Source: a virus. From it: a DNA stretch of 64,000 nt. Below the pieces are notes generated by a model. It searched no databases. It saw nothing but the letters and a program-made list of their open reading frames with translations, and was not told where the DNA came from. This document shows positions 1 to 9,346 of the stretch, piece after piece. The number at the start of each line of letters is the position of its first letter. The first letter of the stretch is position 1. Location: the IMG/VR virus record IMGVR_UViG_3300010160_000025, positions 1 through 64,000 of that record. One strand, given 5' to 3'. The position numbers were made by a program, and so were the translations under genes.

Positions 1-3000
1 CATATCTGGCGAAGTAGAAGTATGAAAATTTGCAACGTTTCCAGAGCCTAATCCCCATCCGCCACTTTGCGATACAACGTCATATAGATAATATTGTCCT
101 GCTTGTATGTGTATTGCTGATTGTGATTTTACTGTTGACCCAGTACCAGTAATAACAGTTGGTAATGTTAAATCACCCGTTGTGTCAAAGGTCCAATGAT
201 TGGCATTTACTGTGGCAACAACAACATTACCACCATGATCAATCTTGACAAATTGATCGTCATTGCCTAGATACAGGTCAGTGGTGCCACCGCCTGCGGT
301 CAAGTGTATGTGATCACCTTCGCCTTCAGCAGTTGGATAAATTAGCAATGCTTGATAAACGTTGGCTCCGCCTGCGGGTGTAATTCGAATAGCACCACTA
401 ATGCCACCGCCTTCTGCAATAGTGCCACCAGCTGGTAGTTGTAAAGAACCATCTGTGCCAAAGGTCCATTGATAATCTGGAACCGGCGGCCCTCCAGCAA
501 CTGCACCTGCTTGTATTACCACACCAGTATTGCCATCTGCTGTTATAGCTGAAATCTGTGTTGGGTTGGAAACACTGTCTGTCCACGCGATGCTTGAGCT
601 CCCATCAGCTCCAATTGACCCAAACCCTCCGCTATTTATTATGCTGGTAGTTCCAGGCAATCCACCAGGCAATGTTAGTTTACCATCTGGTTTGAACTGC
701 CATAAGTAATCGCCTACTTCAATATTAACAACACTTGCGTTCAATGCTGCCTGCCAAGCATACCACGCATCTCTTGCGTTCTTAGCTTTAACAACAAGGT
801 CTGCTGGAGGCTGATTAAATGGTGTCCCTAGATACTCTGTTAATTCTTCATAAGTTAGCGGACTACTTATTGGTAGTGTGCAACCCCACGGATATCCAGA
901 ACTATACTCATTTGCTTGCCAGACTTCTTCTAGTATCAGCTGTTCTACCTGATATCGAGCATCCAGACCTGCTATGTCAAGTCCGGTTATAAAATTTAAA
1001 GCCTTCTCCGATTCTAAATTTAAGTTGTTGACGCTGTGTAGCACATCAGTGCCAGTAGGGTCATTAGAGGCAAATGTTGCTCCTGTTCCATTGGGGGCTG
1101 GGAATGTTAACTTACCATCTGAGCCAAATGTCCAGCCTTGTGAATTGTCCACATCGGTCATTATCACTATGTCAGCATTGTCTGATTTGAGTGAGAATGC
1201 ACCCCAGGTTTGTGTTCTAATAATACTAGAGTCTGGCAACTTTGTTGTGCCATCGTCGTCAAATGTCCAAATATTATTTTGAGTTGAAAGTTCAGGAAAG
1301 TTAATACTAACAATGCCTGTTTGGTCTACTGGTATGGTTCCATCTATTCTACCACTATAGCGTTGTCTAGAAAATTGATCGGATTGACCTGCCGCTGTAA
1401 ACAGTTGACTTAATACACTATTAAATGTTTGATTACCAGAGGCAGTTGAATAGGTAACAATAACTGTTCTTCCCAAAGCTAGATTAGTTAATAAAACATA
1501 TATAGGAGCAGGAGCCACAAACAGATTAACTTCGATTTGCTGACTATTACGTTGACGCCATCCAGGGATAACACCAAATCCAATAACAGTTTGGTCGGTT
1601 GAAAACTCAAACCCAGAACCATTCCTTATGATATTATCAGTAGTTAAAGTTTTACTTGTTTGAATACCTAAATTAGAATCTGAGACTTGTGAAATTTTGT
1701 TATCTGGGAATGTTATTGTACCATCAGTGCCAAATGTCCATTTAGGTAATCGTGCAGTACCAGATACTGATACATTTGTAATCACATCATTAACTGTGGT
1801 AACACTTAATAGGCAGTCGTTGGCAGGAGAAGTACCGCCTAAGTCTACACCCGATATTGTATAAGTTGGATTAGTTCCGTTTTGTATAGCTGGAGGATAA
1901 ACACTGGCTGAATATGTCCCATCGTTGTTAACATTAACGATATTAATATAAAAATACCCAGCATAACCACTCAAGTGAACACCATTTACGCTACCATTGC
2001 CACTTGCAAAATAAACGTCGTCAAACGGACCATATGTAGCAGGTAATTTAGTTTGTATTGTTAATGGTGTATTAGATGTGGTAATAGCATTGTTAGGAAA
2101 TGAAGTTGTACCATCTCCGTCAAAGGCCCAACTGTATCCAGGAGGACCTCCAAAGATTTCAAATGCATGATCAGCGCCGCCAATTTTGATTTGACTGTTT
2201 GGTGCAACTGTAGTAGCAAAACTTCCAATGCGAAGTCCAAGATCGCCTTCCACAGCAATCTCACCATAGCTTTGTATTCTTAATATACCATCGGCACCAA
2301 ACTCCCAACCGTTCATTCCATTATCTGTCCAAATGGTTACAGGTTTATCTGCGTTAGAAGATAATAGAGGACCGCCATTTGAATCACCAAGCAAGCCATT
2401 CGGTAATGTTAAACTACCACCTGCTCCAAAAGTCCAACCGTGAGCAGTATCACCGTTGTAGGTATATATTAAAATATCTTTGTCAACAGCACCGTCTATG
2501 ATAAATGCACCTGGTCCGTCGGCAGTGCCAAGAAAGGTGCCTTGTGGGAATGTTAGTCCACCAGCATTATTAAAATGCCAAAGTTTTTGATCTGTATTAT
2601 ATTTTGTACCAATCCAAGCACCGTCGCCGTCTACCCACATCCATGAATCTTCATCACGACCTTGTGGTCCGGCAGTAATACCAGCATAGTTACCTGCTAC
2701 TGATTTTAGTGTAGCACCGTTGATTGTACTTTGATCCGGCAATACAACAACGCCACCATCAGTAACTTCTAATACAAAGTGATTGTTAAGTGCTAGGTTA
2801 GCGGGTCTATTGTATAGTTTGCTAGTGGTAATCTTTCCAGCATCTAATGTGTCGGTAAAGCCTTGGCCAAAGTCTGATATAGATAATCCACCACCTGTTC
2901 CACCGCCTAATACTGTAGTACCGTTGCTGTCTACAATATCACCACCTATTGGCAATGTTAACTTGCCATCTGTGTTAAAAGACCAACTTTTAACAGTGTT

Positions 3001-4080
3001 ACCATCACTAGATGAGATATACGCACCGCCATCGTTTGCTGTCCACATCCAACTGTTTCCATTTAGACTAGATAATCCTGCATAGCCGTCGTTTCCTGGA
3101 TTTGCCTGCAAATAAGTTCCGTCTTGACTGTCACCAATAACTTTACCTCCGGAGGGGAATGTCAAATCACCGCCTGTTCCAAAGAGCCAATCTTTTCGAC
3201 CACCTCCAGCATTTGCCGATAATCTCACTGCACTTTCTGCTGATGTTAAAATAATTTCATCGCCGATGGCAGAAATTTCGCCGCCCTGAACGCCAATATG
3301 CACTCCATCATCTGCTGGAAAGGTCACATATGGACCTGCTCCGCCCACATGCAATACTAACTCGTGAACACCGTTGATTAGTCTATCACCAGTGCCGCCT
3401 GCACCTAGCAAACTATCAACGTCTGTTAGTTGATTAACGTCAAGTGGAATAGAGGGTGTGTTAGTTAAATCTAAATAACTGCCTGAAAATAGAGTTGGTC
3501 TATGAACTAGGTCAAGATAGCTACCACTAAACAATGTTGGTCTGTTAGTTAAAGACAGATAACTGCCGTTAAACAGAGCAGGCTTGTTAGTTAGATCAGT
3601 CCATGATCCTGAAAATGTTGTGTATCCAGCATCATTAGTCAGCTGACTTGTCAGTGTTGGTATTGTAGGTTTATGTGATAACTGTCTATAATCGTTTGAT
3701 GTTGCTACTGCTGATAGTATGGGTTTGTTAAGGATTGAACTAGGACCACTGGCAGCTGACCAGTCTGATTGTACTGGATCGCCATTAGGTGTAGCAACTA
3801 CATCTCCGTTGACTGTTATTGCCCCTTGAACATTAACCGACAGCAGTTTATCACCAATATGTACACCTTCAGGGCTTAGCCATAAGGCATGCCAAGTACG
3901 ATCAATACCGCCTAGATCGTGTTCTCCGCTAGTTGCGGGTCTAACATTAGTCGCAATGTTAAGCAGATCAAGCCCTACATAAAGCTCGCTAAAGTTGTCA
4001 TTTATTTTGCCAAAAGCAACTCGTACAGTATCGCCGTCTCTACCGTTAGGAGTGCCCAGATTAATCAGTTGTTTTGCCAT
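1..4080 (-). CDS. Large fibre-like virion protein with WxF...G.L.LP repeats (C-terminus beyond window)
   Basis: An open frame without stop runs from ATG at 4080 to the left edge (1360 codons seen), so the gene is 3'-truncated by the window. The N-terminus carries the phage fibre signature 'AFGKINDNFSELY' (residues ~22-34). Next come tandem 'LTNKP.LFSGSYLDL'-like units (~145-200). The rest holds about a dozen copies of a W-x-F-x-x-x-G-x-L-x-x-P motif (e.g. WTFGTDGSLQLP, WQFKPDGKLTLP, WSFNTDGKLTLP) spaced irregularly, as in fibre and appendage proteins of marine T4-like phages. I infer a trimeric beta-structured host-recognition or baseplate appendage. It is divergent from the gp14-like gene, with a late-type promoter box at 4109-4116. 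Exact role is unknown; a virion structural role is likely. Confidence 0.8.
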   Translation of the reverse strand, partial: MAKQLINLGTPNGRDGDTVRVAFGKINDNFSELYVGLDLLNIATNVRPATSGEHDLGGIDRTWHALWLSPEGVHIGDKLLSVNVQGAITVNGDVVATPNGDPVQSDWSAASGPSSILNKPILSAVATSNDYRQLSHKPTIPTLTSQLTNDAGYTTFSGSWTDLTNKPALFNGSYLSLTNRPTLFSGSYLDLVHRPTLFSGSYLDLTNTPSIPLDVNQLTDVDSLLGAGGTGDRLINGVHELVLHVGGAGPYVTFPADDGVHIGVQGGEISAIGDEIILTSAESAVRLSANAGGGRKDWLFGTGGDLTFPSGGKVIGDSQDGTYLQANPGNDGYAGLSSLNGNSWMWTANDGGAYISSSDGNTVKSWSFNTDGKLTLPIGGDIVDSNGTTVLGGGTGGGLSISDFGQGFTDTLDAGKITTSKLYNRPANLALNNHFVLEVTDGGVVVLPDQSTINGATLKSVAGNYAGITAGPQGRDEDSWMWVDGDGAWIGTKYNTDQKLWHFNNAGGLTFPQGTFLGTADGPGAFIIDGAVDKDILIYTYNGDTAHGWTFGAGGSLTLPNGLLGDSNGGPLLSSNADKPVTIWTDNGMNGWEFGADGILRIQSYGEIAVEGDLGLRIGSFATTVAPNSQIKIGGADHAFEIFGGPPGYSWAFDGDGTTSFPNNAITTSNTPLTIQTKLPATYGPFDDVYFASGNGSVNGVHLSGYAGYFYINIVNVNNDGTYSASVYPPAIQNGTNPTYTISGVDLGGTSPANDCLLSVTTVNDVITNVSVSGTARLPKWTFGTDGTITFPDNKISQVSDSNLGIQTSKTLTTDNIIRNGSGFEFSTDQTVIGFGVIPGWRQRNSQQIEVNLFVAPAPIYVLLTNLALGRTVIVTYSTASGNQTFNSVLSQLFTAAGQSDQFSRQRYSGRIDGTIPVDQTGIVSINFPELSTQNNIWTFDDDGTTKLPDSSIIRTQTWGAFSLKSDNADIVIMTDVDNSQGWTFGSDGKLTFPAPNGTGATFASNDPTGTDVLHSVNNLNLESEKALNFITGLDIAGLDARYQVEQLILEEVWQANEYSSGYPWGCTLPISSPLTYEELTEYLGTPFNQPPADLVVKAKNARDAWYAWQAALNASVVNIEVGDYLWQFKPDGKLTLPGGLPGTTSIINSGGFGSIGADGSSSIAWTDSVSNPTQISAITADGNTGVVIQAGAVAGGPPVPDYQWTFGTDGSLQLPAGGTIAEGGGISGAIRITPAGGANVYQALLIYPTAEGEGDHIHLTAGGGTTDLYLGNDDQFVKIDHGGNVVVATVNANHWTFDTTGDLTLPTVITGTGSTVKSQSAIHIQAGQYYLYDVVSQSGGWGLGSGNVANFHTSTSPDM

Positions 4081-4108
4081 TTTATAGTAGCCTCATGCTC
4101 GTTACTAG

Positions 4109-4116
4109 TATTTATT
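4109..4116 (-). promoter_or_regulatory. T4-type late promoter box AATAAATA
   Basis: AATAAATA on the minus strand, 29 bases before the fibre gene starting at 4080. It resembles the T4 late consensus TATAAATA. It lies back to back with a plus-strand box at 4123-4130, separated by six bases. Confidence 0.5.
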
Positions 4117-4122
4117 GCATCC

Positions 4123-4130
4123 GATAAATA
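4123..4130 (+). promoter_or_regulatory. T4-type late promoter box GATAAATA
   Basis: GATAAATA on the plus strand, seven bases before the ATG of the gp14-like gene. The short distance would give an almost leaderless mRNA if a T4-like start site is used. With the box at 4109-4116 it forms a compact divergent promoter pair. Confidence 0.5.
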
Positions 4131-4137
4131 TAATACT

Positions 4138-5712
4138 ATGCCAAGACTAAGCCTTTACCGTCCCGAAAAAAGCAAAGATTACAAGTTCTTTGACCGCACT
4201 ATCTATGAAATGTTTCAAGTGGGCGGAGTAGAAGTCCATGTACACAAGTACATCGGGCCCGTAGATCCTACAGATCCATCAAAAGCACTTGGTGCTACAA
4301 CTATTCAAGATGTGCTGTTTTTAGAAAATCGTGATCGCAAATACGATCTAGACATCTATACACTTCGCGGACACTATCAAACACAAGACATTGACTTTAA
4401 CCTAAGTCAGTTTGGCCTATTCTTAACCAATGACACGGTGTTTATGACTGTGCATATTAACAACTCAGTGGATTTGTTAGGACGTAAGATCATGCCCGGT
4501 GACGTATTTGAACTACCCAATCTACGTGAAGAATACATACCCGATATCAATAACCTACGCAACTTTGCAGCCGCAATTAAAAAGTATTATGTAGTAGAAG
4601 AAATCAATCGTGCGGCAGAAGGATTCTCAGCCACATGGTATCCACACTTATATCGTATTAAACTAAAACCTATTACAGCAAGTCAAGAATACTCTGATAT
4701 TCTTAATCAGCCAGCAAATACAGATACCTATGCAGGTGCATTTGATCCTGATAAAACTTATTATCCAGGGCAAACTGTCATGTATAACGGACAAATTTAT
4801 ACAGTTATAAATGCTGTTGGTCCGCAAGGAACACAGCTAACGCCGCCAGATCCTGCCGCCTGGGCCGCAAGCACTGAAAATACACTCGGCGATCTAATGA
4901 GCACTTACAATATATCATTAGAAGTCAATGCGGCTGTGGTTGCAGAAGCAGAAAACGATGCTCCACTAAGTGGCTATGAAACTAGTCAGTATTATACACT
5001 AGCAGTTGATCCCCTAACTGGTCGCAGTTTACTAAACACCGTTGACGACACCGTTGACAGCGTGTCTGATATTGATGGCAATGTAAGTGATATTAATGCG
5101 CCTCCTATTAGGGATGGCTATAAAGGTTATCTAATAGACGACGGTGCGCCTCCTAACGGTCCACTAGCCAGTGATGCACAATTTGGTTTTGGTATACAAT
5201 TTCCCTTTGGTCCCGTTAAAGGCGATACTTTCTTGCGTACAGATTACTTGCCCAATAGACTGTTTTTATGGGACGGAAGTCGTTGGGTTAAACAGGAAGA
5301 TAACGTGCGAATGACCATGACCAACACTGACACACGTCAGACTCTCAAGACCAGCTTTATTAATAATACTGCTGTCAGTGGTATTGACAAAGCAGGTTGG
5401 GATACTCTTGTTGTTGGCAAACCGTTTGATACATCAAGCATTACTACAGTATTCACAGTTAATCCTAGTAGCGTTATTATTGTTACTAGCCTAGATTATA
5501 ATGCTAACTTTAGAGTTGAAGCCTGGTTAAACGAATCTAGCCAAGCACAGAATGTTACAAATCAGAATGTTAGCGGCAAGTTTGGATTTACTATTCCTGA
5601 AACAGTAGTAGAAGGTACAAGAATACGTTACACAGTATTTGCTAAATTTGTTGAACAGCGTCAAGCAGTCAGCAAAGCACTAAGAAAAATTAAACCCGAG
5701 GCGGATCTATAA
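4138..5712 (+). CDS. gp14: Neck protein, gp14-like, with a carbohydrate-binding-like insertion
   Basis: 524 residues from ATG 4138 (MPRLSLYRPEK). A longer frame opens upstream at 3919, but it would overlap the divergent fibre gene and both late-promoter boxes, so 4138 is preferred. The first ~190 residues have the order expected for T4 gp14: an N-terminal Y..I.E segment, 'DVLFLENRDRKYD', a segment with 'FGLFLTND', 'GDVFELPNL' and 'WYPHLYRIKLKPI'. The assignment is supported by the next gene, gp15, because T4 has the order 13-14-15. T4 gp14 is about 256 residues, so this one is about twice as long. Extra sequence after residue ~195 includes 'YYPGQTVMYNGQIYTV', which resembles the CBM5/12-like repeats in the giant fibres of this window. 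Expected role: closing the head-tail junction. Distant similarity is judged by eye. Confidence 0.65.
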   Translation: MPRLSLYRPEKSKDYKFFDRTIYEMFQVGGVEVHVHKYIGPVDPTDPSKALGATTIQDVLFLENRDRKYDLDIYTLRGHYQTQDIDFNLSQFGLFLTNDTVFMTVHINNSVDLLGRKIMPGDVFELPNLREEYIPDINNLRNFAAAIKKYYVVEEINRAAEGFSATWYPHLYRIKLKPITASQEYSDILNQPANTDTYAGAFDPDKTYYPGQTVMYNGQIYTVINAVGPQGTQLTPPDPAAWAASTENTLGDLMSTYNISLEVNAAVVAEAENDAPLSGYETSQYYTLAVDPLTGRSLLNTVDDTVDSVSDIDGNVSDINAPPIRDGYKGYLIDDGAPPNGPLASDAQFGFGIQFPFGPVKGDTFLRTDYLPNRLFLWDGSRWVKQEDNVRMTMTNTDTRQTLKTSFINNTAVSGIDKAGWDTLVVGKPFDTSSITTVFTVNPSSVIIVTSLDYNANFRVEAWLNESSQAQNVTNQNVSGKFGFTIPETVVEGTRIRYTVFAKFVEQRQAVSKALRKIKPEADL

Positions 5713-7058
5713 TGCAGTGGTTCTACGATGGACAAATCCGACGTTATGTTGGACAACTAATCCGCATGTTAAGCGGCTACAAATACCAAGACGGTACTGG
5801 TAAGCAAATCGTTGTGCCTGTGTTATATGGTGACATGAGTCGTCAAGTTGCTAGTATATTGAATAGCAACAGCGAAAATAAAATGCCAAGTGCTCCACGT
5901 ATTGCTGTTTATATTAGCAATGTACAACTAGATCGAACACGTCTTGCAGATGCTACACATATCAGCAAAGTGAATATTCGAGAGCGTGAAAAAATATACG
6001 ATAACACTGGCGCATTTATTGGTTACAGTCAAAATCAAGGTAGTGGTTATACCGTAGAACGCCTAATGCCTACGCCCTACAAGCTGACAGTTAAAGCAGA
6101 CATATGGTCAACTAACACAGATCAAAAACTACAAATCATGGAACAGATCATGATGATGTTTAATCCCAGTTTAGAAATACAGACTACAGATAACTATGTA
6201 GACTGGACTAGTTTGAGTGTGGTTGAACTTACTGACATTACATTTACTAGTCGTCAAGTTCCGCAGGGAACAGAAAGCGAAATAGACATTGGCACATTAA
6301 CATTAGAAACTCCTATCTGGATCAGTGCCCCAAGCAAGGTTAAACGTCTTGGTGTTATTCATGATATTGTAATGAACATACACGATAATGAATATACATT
6401 TGAAACACAAGAAACTGTGACAATTGGTGGATTTAATATATTTGTGTTCAATGAGGGCGGAAATTACTATGCAGAATTGCTAGATCCAAGCTCAGTTATA
6501 GAAGCATTGCCGGACATTGGCGATACGCTATGGAAAAAACACGGCAATGATTTAAACTGGCGTTTACTATTAGATCAGTATACTAATTTTAAAGCAGGAA
6601 GTAGTCAGTTGTTTTTAACGCAGCCTAACGGCAACGAAGTTATAGGCACAGTAGCACTTAATCCTGTAAATGAAACTAGACTAAGTATTACCTTTGATCG
6701 AGACACTTACAATACTAACACAGTTATTGCAGGTCCTGCACGTAATAGTGCCAACTGGGGTACTGTAGATGCTATAGTTAATCCTGAAACATATAATCCA
6801 GGAACTCCCTTAGAAGGCCAACGTGTGTTATTGTTAAATGATATACCTGAAAATACACCAGCATGGAATACGTTTACAGCAAGTGCTAATAGTATTGTAG
6901 AATTTGACGGCACTGTGTGGACTAAATTAGTGCCACCCGAGGGCATTGTCTATACTACAAACATTCGCACTGGCGTACAATACAAGTACGAAGACGGTGA
7001 GTGGACTCGTGCATTTGAAGGTGACTATTCAAAAGGATCCTGGCGCCTAGTAATCTAA
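5712..7058 (+). CDS. gp15: Tail sheath terminator/stabiliser gp15, C-terminally extended
   Basis: 448 residues; the start overlaps the gp14-like stop by one base (TAATG). The N-terminus 'MQWFYDGQIRRYVGQLIRM' followed by 'IVVPVLYGDMSRQVASIL' lines up with T4 gp15 ('FYNSSFRRYATLMGDLF', then 'IRVPITYASKEHFM'). The segment 'PTPYKLTVKADIWSTNTDQ' and 'MEQIMMMFNPSLEIQTTD' corresponds to the gp15 core beta-alpha unit. gp15 forms the hexameric ring that caps the tail tube and sheath and binds gp14 and gp13. T4 gp15 is 272 residues. The ~190 extra C-terminal residues here (from about 250) are not recognised, and contain a late 'GVQYKYEDGEWTRAFEGDY' segment typical of appendage domains. Confidence 0.78.
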   Translation: MQWFYDGQIRRYVGQLIRMLSGYKYQDGTGKQIVVPVLYGDMSRQVASILNSNSENKMPSAPRIAVYISNVQLDRTRLADATHISKVNIREREKIYDNTGAFIGYSQNQGSGYTVERLMPTPYKLTVKADIWSTNTDQKLQIMEQIMMMFNPSLEIQTTDNYVDWTSLSVVELTDITFTSRQVPQGTESEIDIGTLTLETPIWISAPSKVKRLGVIHDIVMNIHDNEYTFETQETVTIGGFNIFVFNEGGNYYAELLDPSSVIEALPDIGDTLWKKHGNDLNWRLLLDQYTNFKAGSSQLFLTQPNGNEVIGTVALNPVNETRLSITFDRDTYNTNTVIAGPARNSANWGTVDAIVNPETYNPGTPLEGQRVLLLNDIPENTPAWNTFTASANSIVEFDGTVWTKLVPPEGIVYTTNIRTGVQYKYEDGEWTRAFEGDYSKGSWRLVI

Positions 7059-7071
7059 AATAAGTACATAC

Positions 7072-7506
7072 ATGTCAGAACAGATTGTATGTAGTGGCGC
7101 CTTATTTTACGCTAAATCAACTCGCAGATTTCTCCTGCTACAAAAAGCAGAAGGCAAACACGCGGGTACATGGGGCTTAGTTGGTGGCACTAACATAGAA
7201 GGCGAGTCTGCGTGGCAAGGCTTGCAGAGAGAAGTTGTCGAAGAAATAGGCACTATGCCTACTATTCTAAAAACAATTCCATTAGAAACTTTTGTATCTA
7301 ACGATACTATTTTTAACTTCCATACATACTTGTGCGTTATAGACTCTGAGTTTATTCCTACACTTAGCAACGAACACAAAGGTTGGGCATGGGCAACAAT
7401 GGATCATGCTCCAAAACCTCTACACCAAGGACTTCGTAACAGTTTTGGTAACAAGATTATTCGTACAAAACTACAAACAATCTTTGATATAGTAGATTTA
7501 ATCTAA
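7072..7506 (+). CDS. Nudix hydrolase
   Basis: 144 residues with a clear Nudix box: G39-x5-E45-x7-R53-E54-V-V-E57-E58-I-G60 (GX5EX7REUXEEXGU; the final hydrophobic position is Thr). Such enzymes hydrolyse nucleoside diphosphates linked to another moiety, such as dNTP/NTP derivatives, ADP-ribose, NAD, FAD or sugar nucleotides. Substrate cannot be told from the sequence. The gene starts 13 bases after gp15 and is followed one base after its stop by an oxygenase gene, so it is probably cotranscribed with the modification genes. It may supply or clear nucleotides or cofactors for them, but that is inference. Confidence 0.88.
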   Translation: MSEQIVCSGALFYAKSTRRFLLLQKAEGKHAGTWGLVGGTNIEGESAWQGLQREVVEEIGTMPTILKTIPLETFVSNDTIFNFHTYLCVIDSEFIPTLSNEHKGWAWATMDHAPKPLHQGLRNSFGNKIIRTKLQTIFDIVDLI

Positions 7507-7507
7507 C

Positions 7508-8065
7508 ATGTCTCAAGTTATACAATCTTCAGTAAACTTAGCCGAGCATCATCGAACATTTATCGAAACACAAGTTCTCGGAAACTACTTTCCTTGGTAT
7601 TGGGTAGGCGGACAAACTGTAACAGTTCCTCCTTCGCCGGTTCCTACAGGACAAAACTCCCCATACTTTAGTCACACTCTCCTTCGCCGCCCTGAAGACA
7701 GAGACGGCACAGCTAGCGATCGTAGCAAATACTTAGAGCCATTTATTGAAATATTCCATCAGTGGAGTTTGGAAAACAATATTGCCTATTCTAAAATATT
7801 GCGAGCAAACTTAAATCTAAATCTAGTATCATTAGATGGGTTTACTGTGCCACATGTGGATCATGATTATCCCCATTCTAACTTTATCATGTACTTAGAT
7901 GATTGCCCAGATGCTGATACTATAGTTTTTTCTGATGATTTTACACAGTACGATTCGTACAAAGCTATAAAGTATACCGCAATAACATTTAATGCACAAT
8001 GGCATGCCCATAAATATCCCAAACCAGGAACACGCAGAACCGTGTTTGTTCTAACATATATATAA
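7508..8065 (+). CDS. 2OG-Fe(II) oxygenase family protein (HVD type)
   Basis: 185 residues. The double-stranded beta-helix signature is visible: metal ligands H116-x-D118 in 'VPHVDHDYPHSN', a strand 'DADTIVFSDDF', distal His at 166 or 168 in 'WHAHKYP', and Arg 176/177 in 'GTRRTVFVLTYI' expected to bind the 2-oxoglutarate carboxylate. It belongs with three other proteins here (starting at 8798, 16260 and 21505) that share PHVD...GDTI.F...H...R. Such enzymes usually hydroxylate a protein or small molecule while decarboxylating 2OG. One base separates it from the Nudix gene; the next gene follows after one base. Substrate unknown. Confidence 0.8.
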   Translation: MSQVIQSSVNLAEHHRTFIETQVLGNYFPWYWVGGQTVTVPPSPVPTGQNSPYFSHTLLRRPEDRDGTASDRSKYLEPFIEIFHQWSLENNIAYSKILRANLNLNLVSLDGFTVPHVDHDYPHSNFIMYLDDCPDADTIVFSDDFTQYDSYKAIKYTAITFNAQWHAHKYPKPGTRRTVFVLTYI

Positions 8066-8066
8066 G

Positions 8067-8795
8067 ATGTTTAGTTTTTTTAAAAAATCGCCGATTGTTT
8101 TTGCATGTAGTATACCTGCGGTATTACATCGATACCCAGTTGAATTAGCATCTAAAGTAAAACGCAGTTGGATTAAATCTAGTGTGGCTGCTTATAAACA
8201 TCAAGTACAGGCTATTGGAAAAACTCAAAGTGTGGCAGGCACAGCAAAGTGTCCCGGATTACATAACATAATGGGAGAAGGTTATATTCTTCGGTCATGG
8301 TTTGACTTAACTGTACAAACTACTAACGACGAGTATTCTTTTAATTGCACATTTCCGGCAGGCATGTCCAGTGTCTGCAAAGACAATAACTTTAATGAAG
8401 AACTAATATCTTCATTTTCAGGCAAACAACCAAACTTAGCAGTTCCGGTCTCTAACGGTAGTATTAAATCGTTAATCAAGATCAATACCCCATGGGCTGT
8501 AAAGATTCCCAAGGGCTGGAGTATGTTAATGTTGCCAGTTAGTTACGGCGATGATACTCGATTTACAGCAAAGCCAGGTATATTTACTGAGGGCGAGTTT
8601 TATACTATTAACCCTATAATTGAATGGCATGTTAAAAACTCTGTAGAAAAAATAGAAGCAGGTACTCCGCTATTGCAGATGATTCCAATTCGATCAGAGA
8701 AGGCGGAAGCAACTATTCAACTGTTTGACAATAGTTTTTATTTAAATCAAAAATATGCTAATTACGAAACTAATCACAAAAATGTTAGGAGCTAG
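8067..8795 (+). CDS. Unknown protein, halogenase-cluster paralogue family (copy A)
   Basis: 242 residues, function not recognised. It is a paralogue of the proteins at 21598-22323 and 23804-24541. Shared landmarks in order are a Lys/Ser-Cys-Pro/Ser-Gly motif ('KCPGLHNIM'), a 'EGYILRSWFDLTVQT' strand pair, 'NTPWAVKIPKGWSMLMLPV' (compare 'DSPWRIQEKTGVKFIFIQP' in copy B), a Pro-Gly turn, and 'IEAGTPLLQMIPI' before a less conserved tail. The pattern suggests an all-beta, possibly cupin-like fold, but I see no convincing metal triad. No signal peptide or membrane segment. It lies between two 2OG oxygenases; copies B and C lie next to halogenases. I infer a helper or enzyme working with these oxidative enzymes. 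Confidence 0.6.
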   Translation: MFSFFKKSPIVFACSIPAVLHRYPVELASKVKRSWIKSSVAAYKHQVQAIGKTQSVAGTAKCPGLHNIMGEGYILRSWFDLTVQTTNDEYSFNCTFPAGMSSVCKDNNFNEELISSFSGKQPNLAVPVSNGSIKSLIKINTPWAVKIPKGWSMLMLPVSYGDDTRFTAKPGIFTEGEFYTINPIIEWHVKNSVEKIEAGTPLLQMIPIRSEKAEATIQLFDNSFYLNQKYANYETNHKNVRS

Positions 8796-8797
8796 TT

Positions 8798-9346
8798 ATG
8801 ATATTACCAGTTAAAAATCTACTAGGCAGTAACAAACTAATACATCTGCAACAGCAAGTTCGTGCCGAAGGCTTAAACTGGTATTACCTTCCCTATATTG
8901 CTTCAAAGACTGATACTCGCAATGATTACTCTGGAAGTTTTGGCCACTTAATATATCAGCATCAGCAAGGTGCTATTAGTGCGCTATTTGAAGTTACAAA
9001 TCAAATATTATTAGATGCACTTGATGCACAAGGACAGCGACTAGAGAAGTTGTTTCGTATACGATTAGGAATGATTACTAGAGCTCCTTATAATAAAGTT
9101 CATGCACCACATATTGACAGTGACGGGCCGCATCGGACTGGTATATTTTATCCTTATGATTCGTCGGGTGACACCATTGTATACAACGAGCAAACAGTTA
9201 GCGATACATATACTGAACAGTTTAGACATAGCCCAACAGAGAATGTATGGTTTGATTTTGATGGGCGCACATTCCATAGTTCCTCTGCGCCCACTGAGCA
9301 CGAAACTAGATTAGTATTAACTTTTAATTATCTTATATATGAATAA
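8798..9346 (+). CDS. 2OG-Fe(II) oxygenase family protein (HID type)
   Basis: 182 residues with H105-x-D107 in 'HAPHIDSDGPHRTG', the strand 'SGDTIVYN', distal H160 in 'GRTFHSS' and R171 in 'ETRLVLTFNYL', a full 2OG-Fe(II) dioxygenase set. An AGGAG ribosome site lies about ten bases before the ATG. The stop overlaps the start of the next oxygenase by eight bases, so the two are probably translationally coupled. Same subgroup as the proteins starting at 7508, 16260 and 21505. Substrate unknown; hydroxylation of an amino-acid side chain or small metabolite is the usual chemistry. Confidence 0.8.
   Translation: MILPVKNLLGSNKLIHLQQQVRAEGLNWYYLPYIASKTDTRNDYSGSFGHLIYQHQQGAISALFEVTNQILLDALDAQGQRLEKLFRIRLGMITRAPYNKVHAPHIDSDGPHRTGIFYPYDSSGDTIVYNEQTVSDTYTEQFRHSPTENVWFDFDGRTFHSSSAPTEHETRLVLTFNYLIYE

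Noticed and set aside
3919-4137. Extension of the gp14-like frame upstream to 3919
   Set aside because: It would overlap the divergent fibre gene and both late-promoter boxes, and the added residues do not look like a neck protein; ATG 4138 is the better start.
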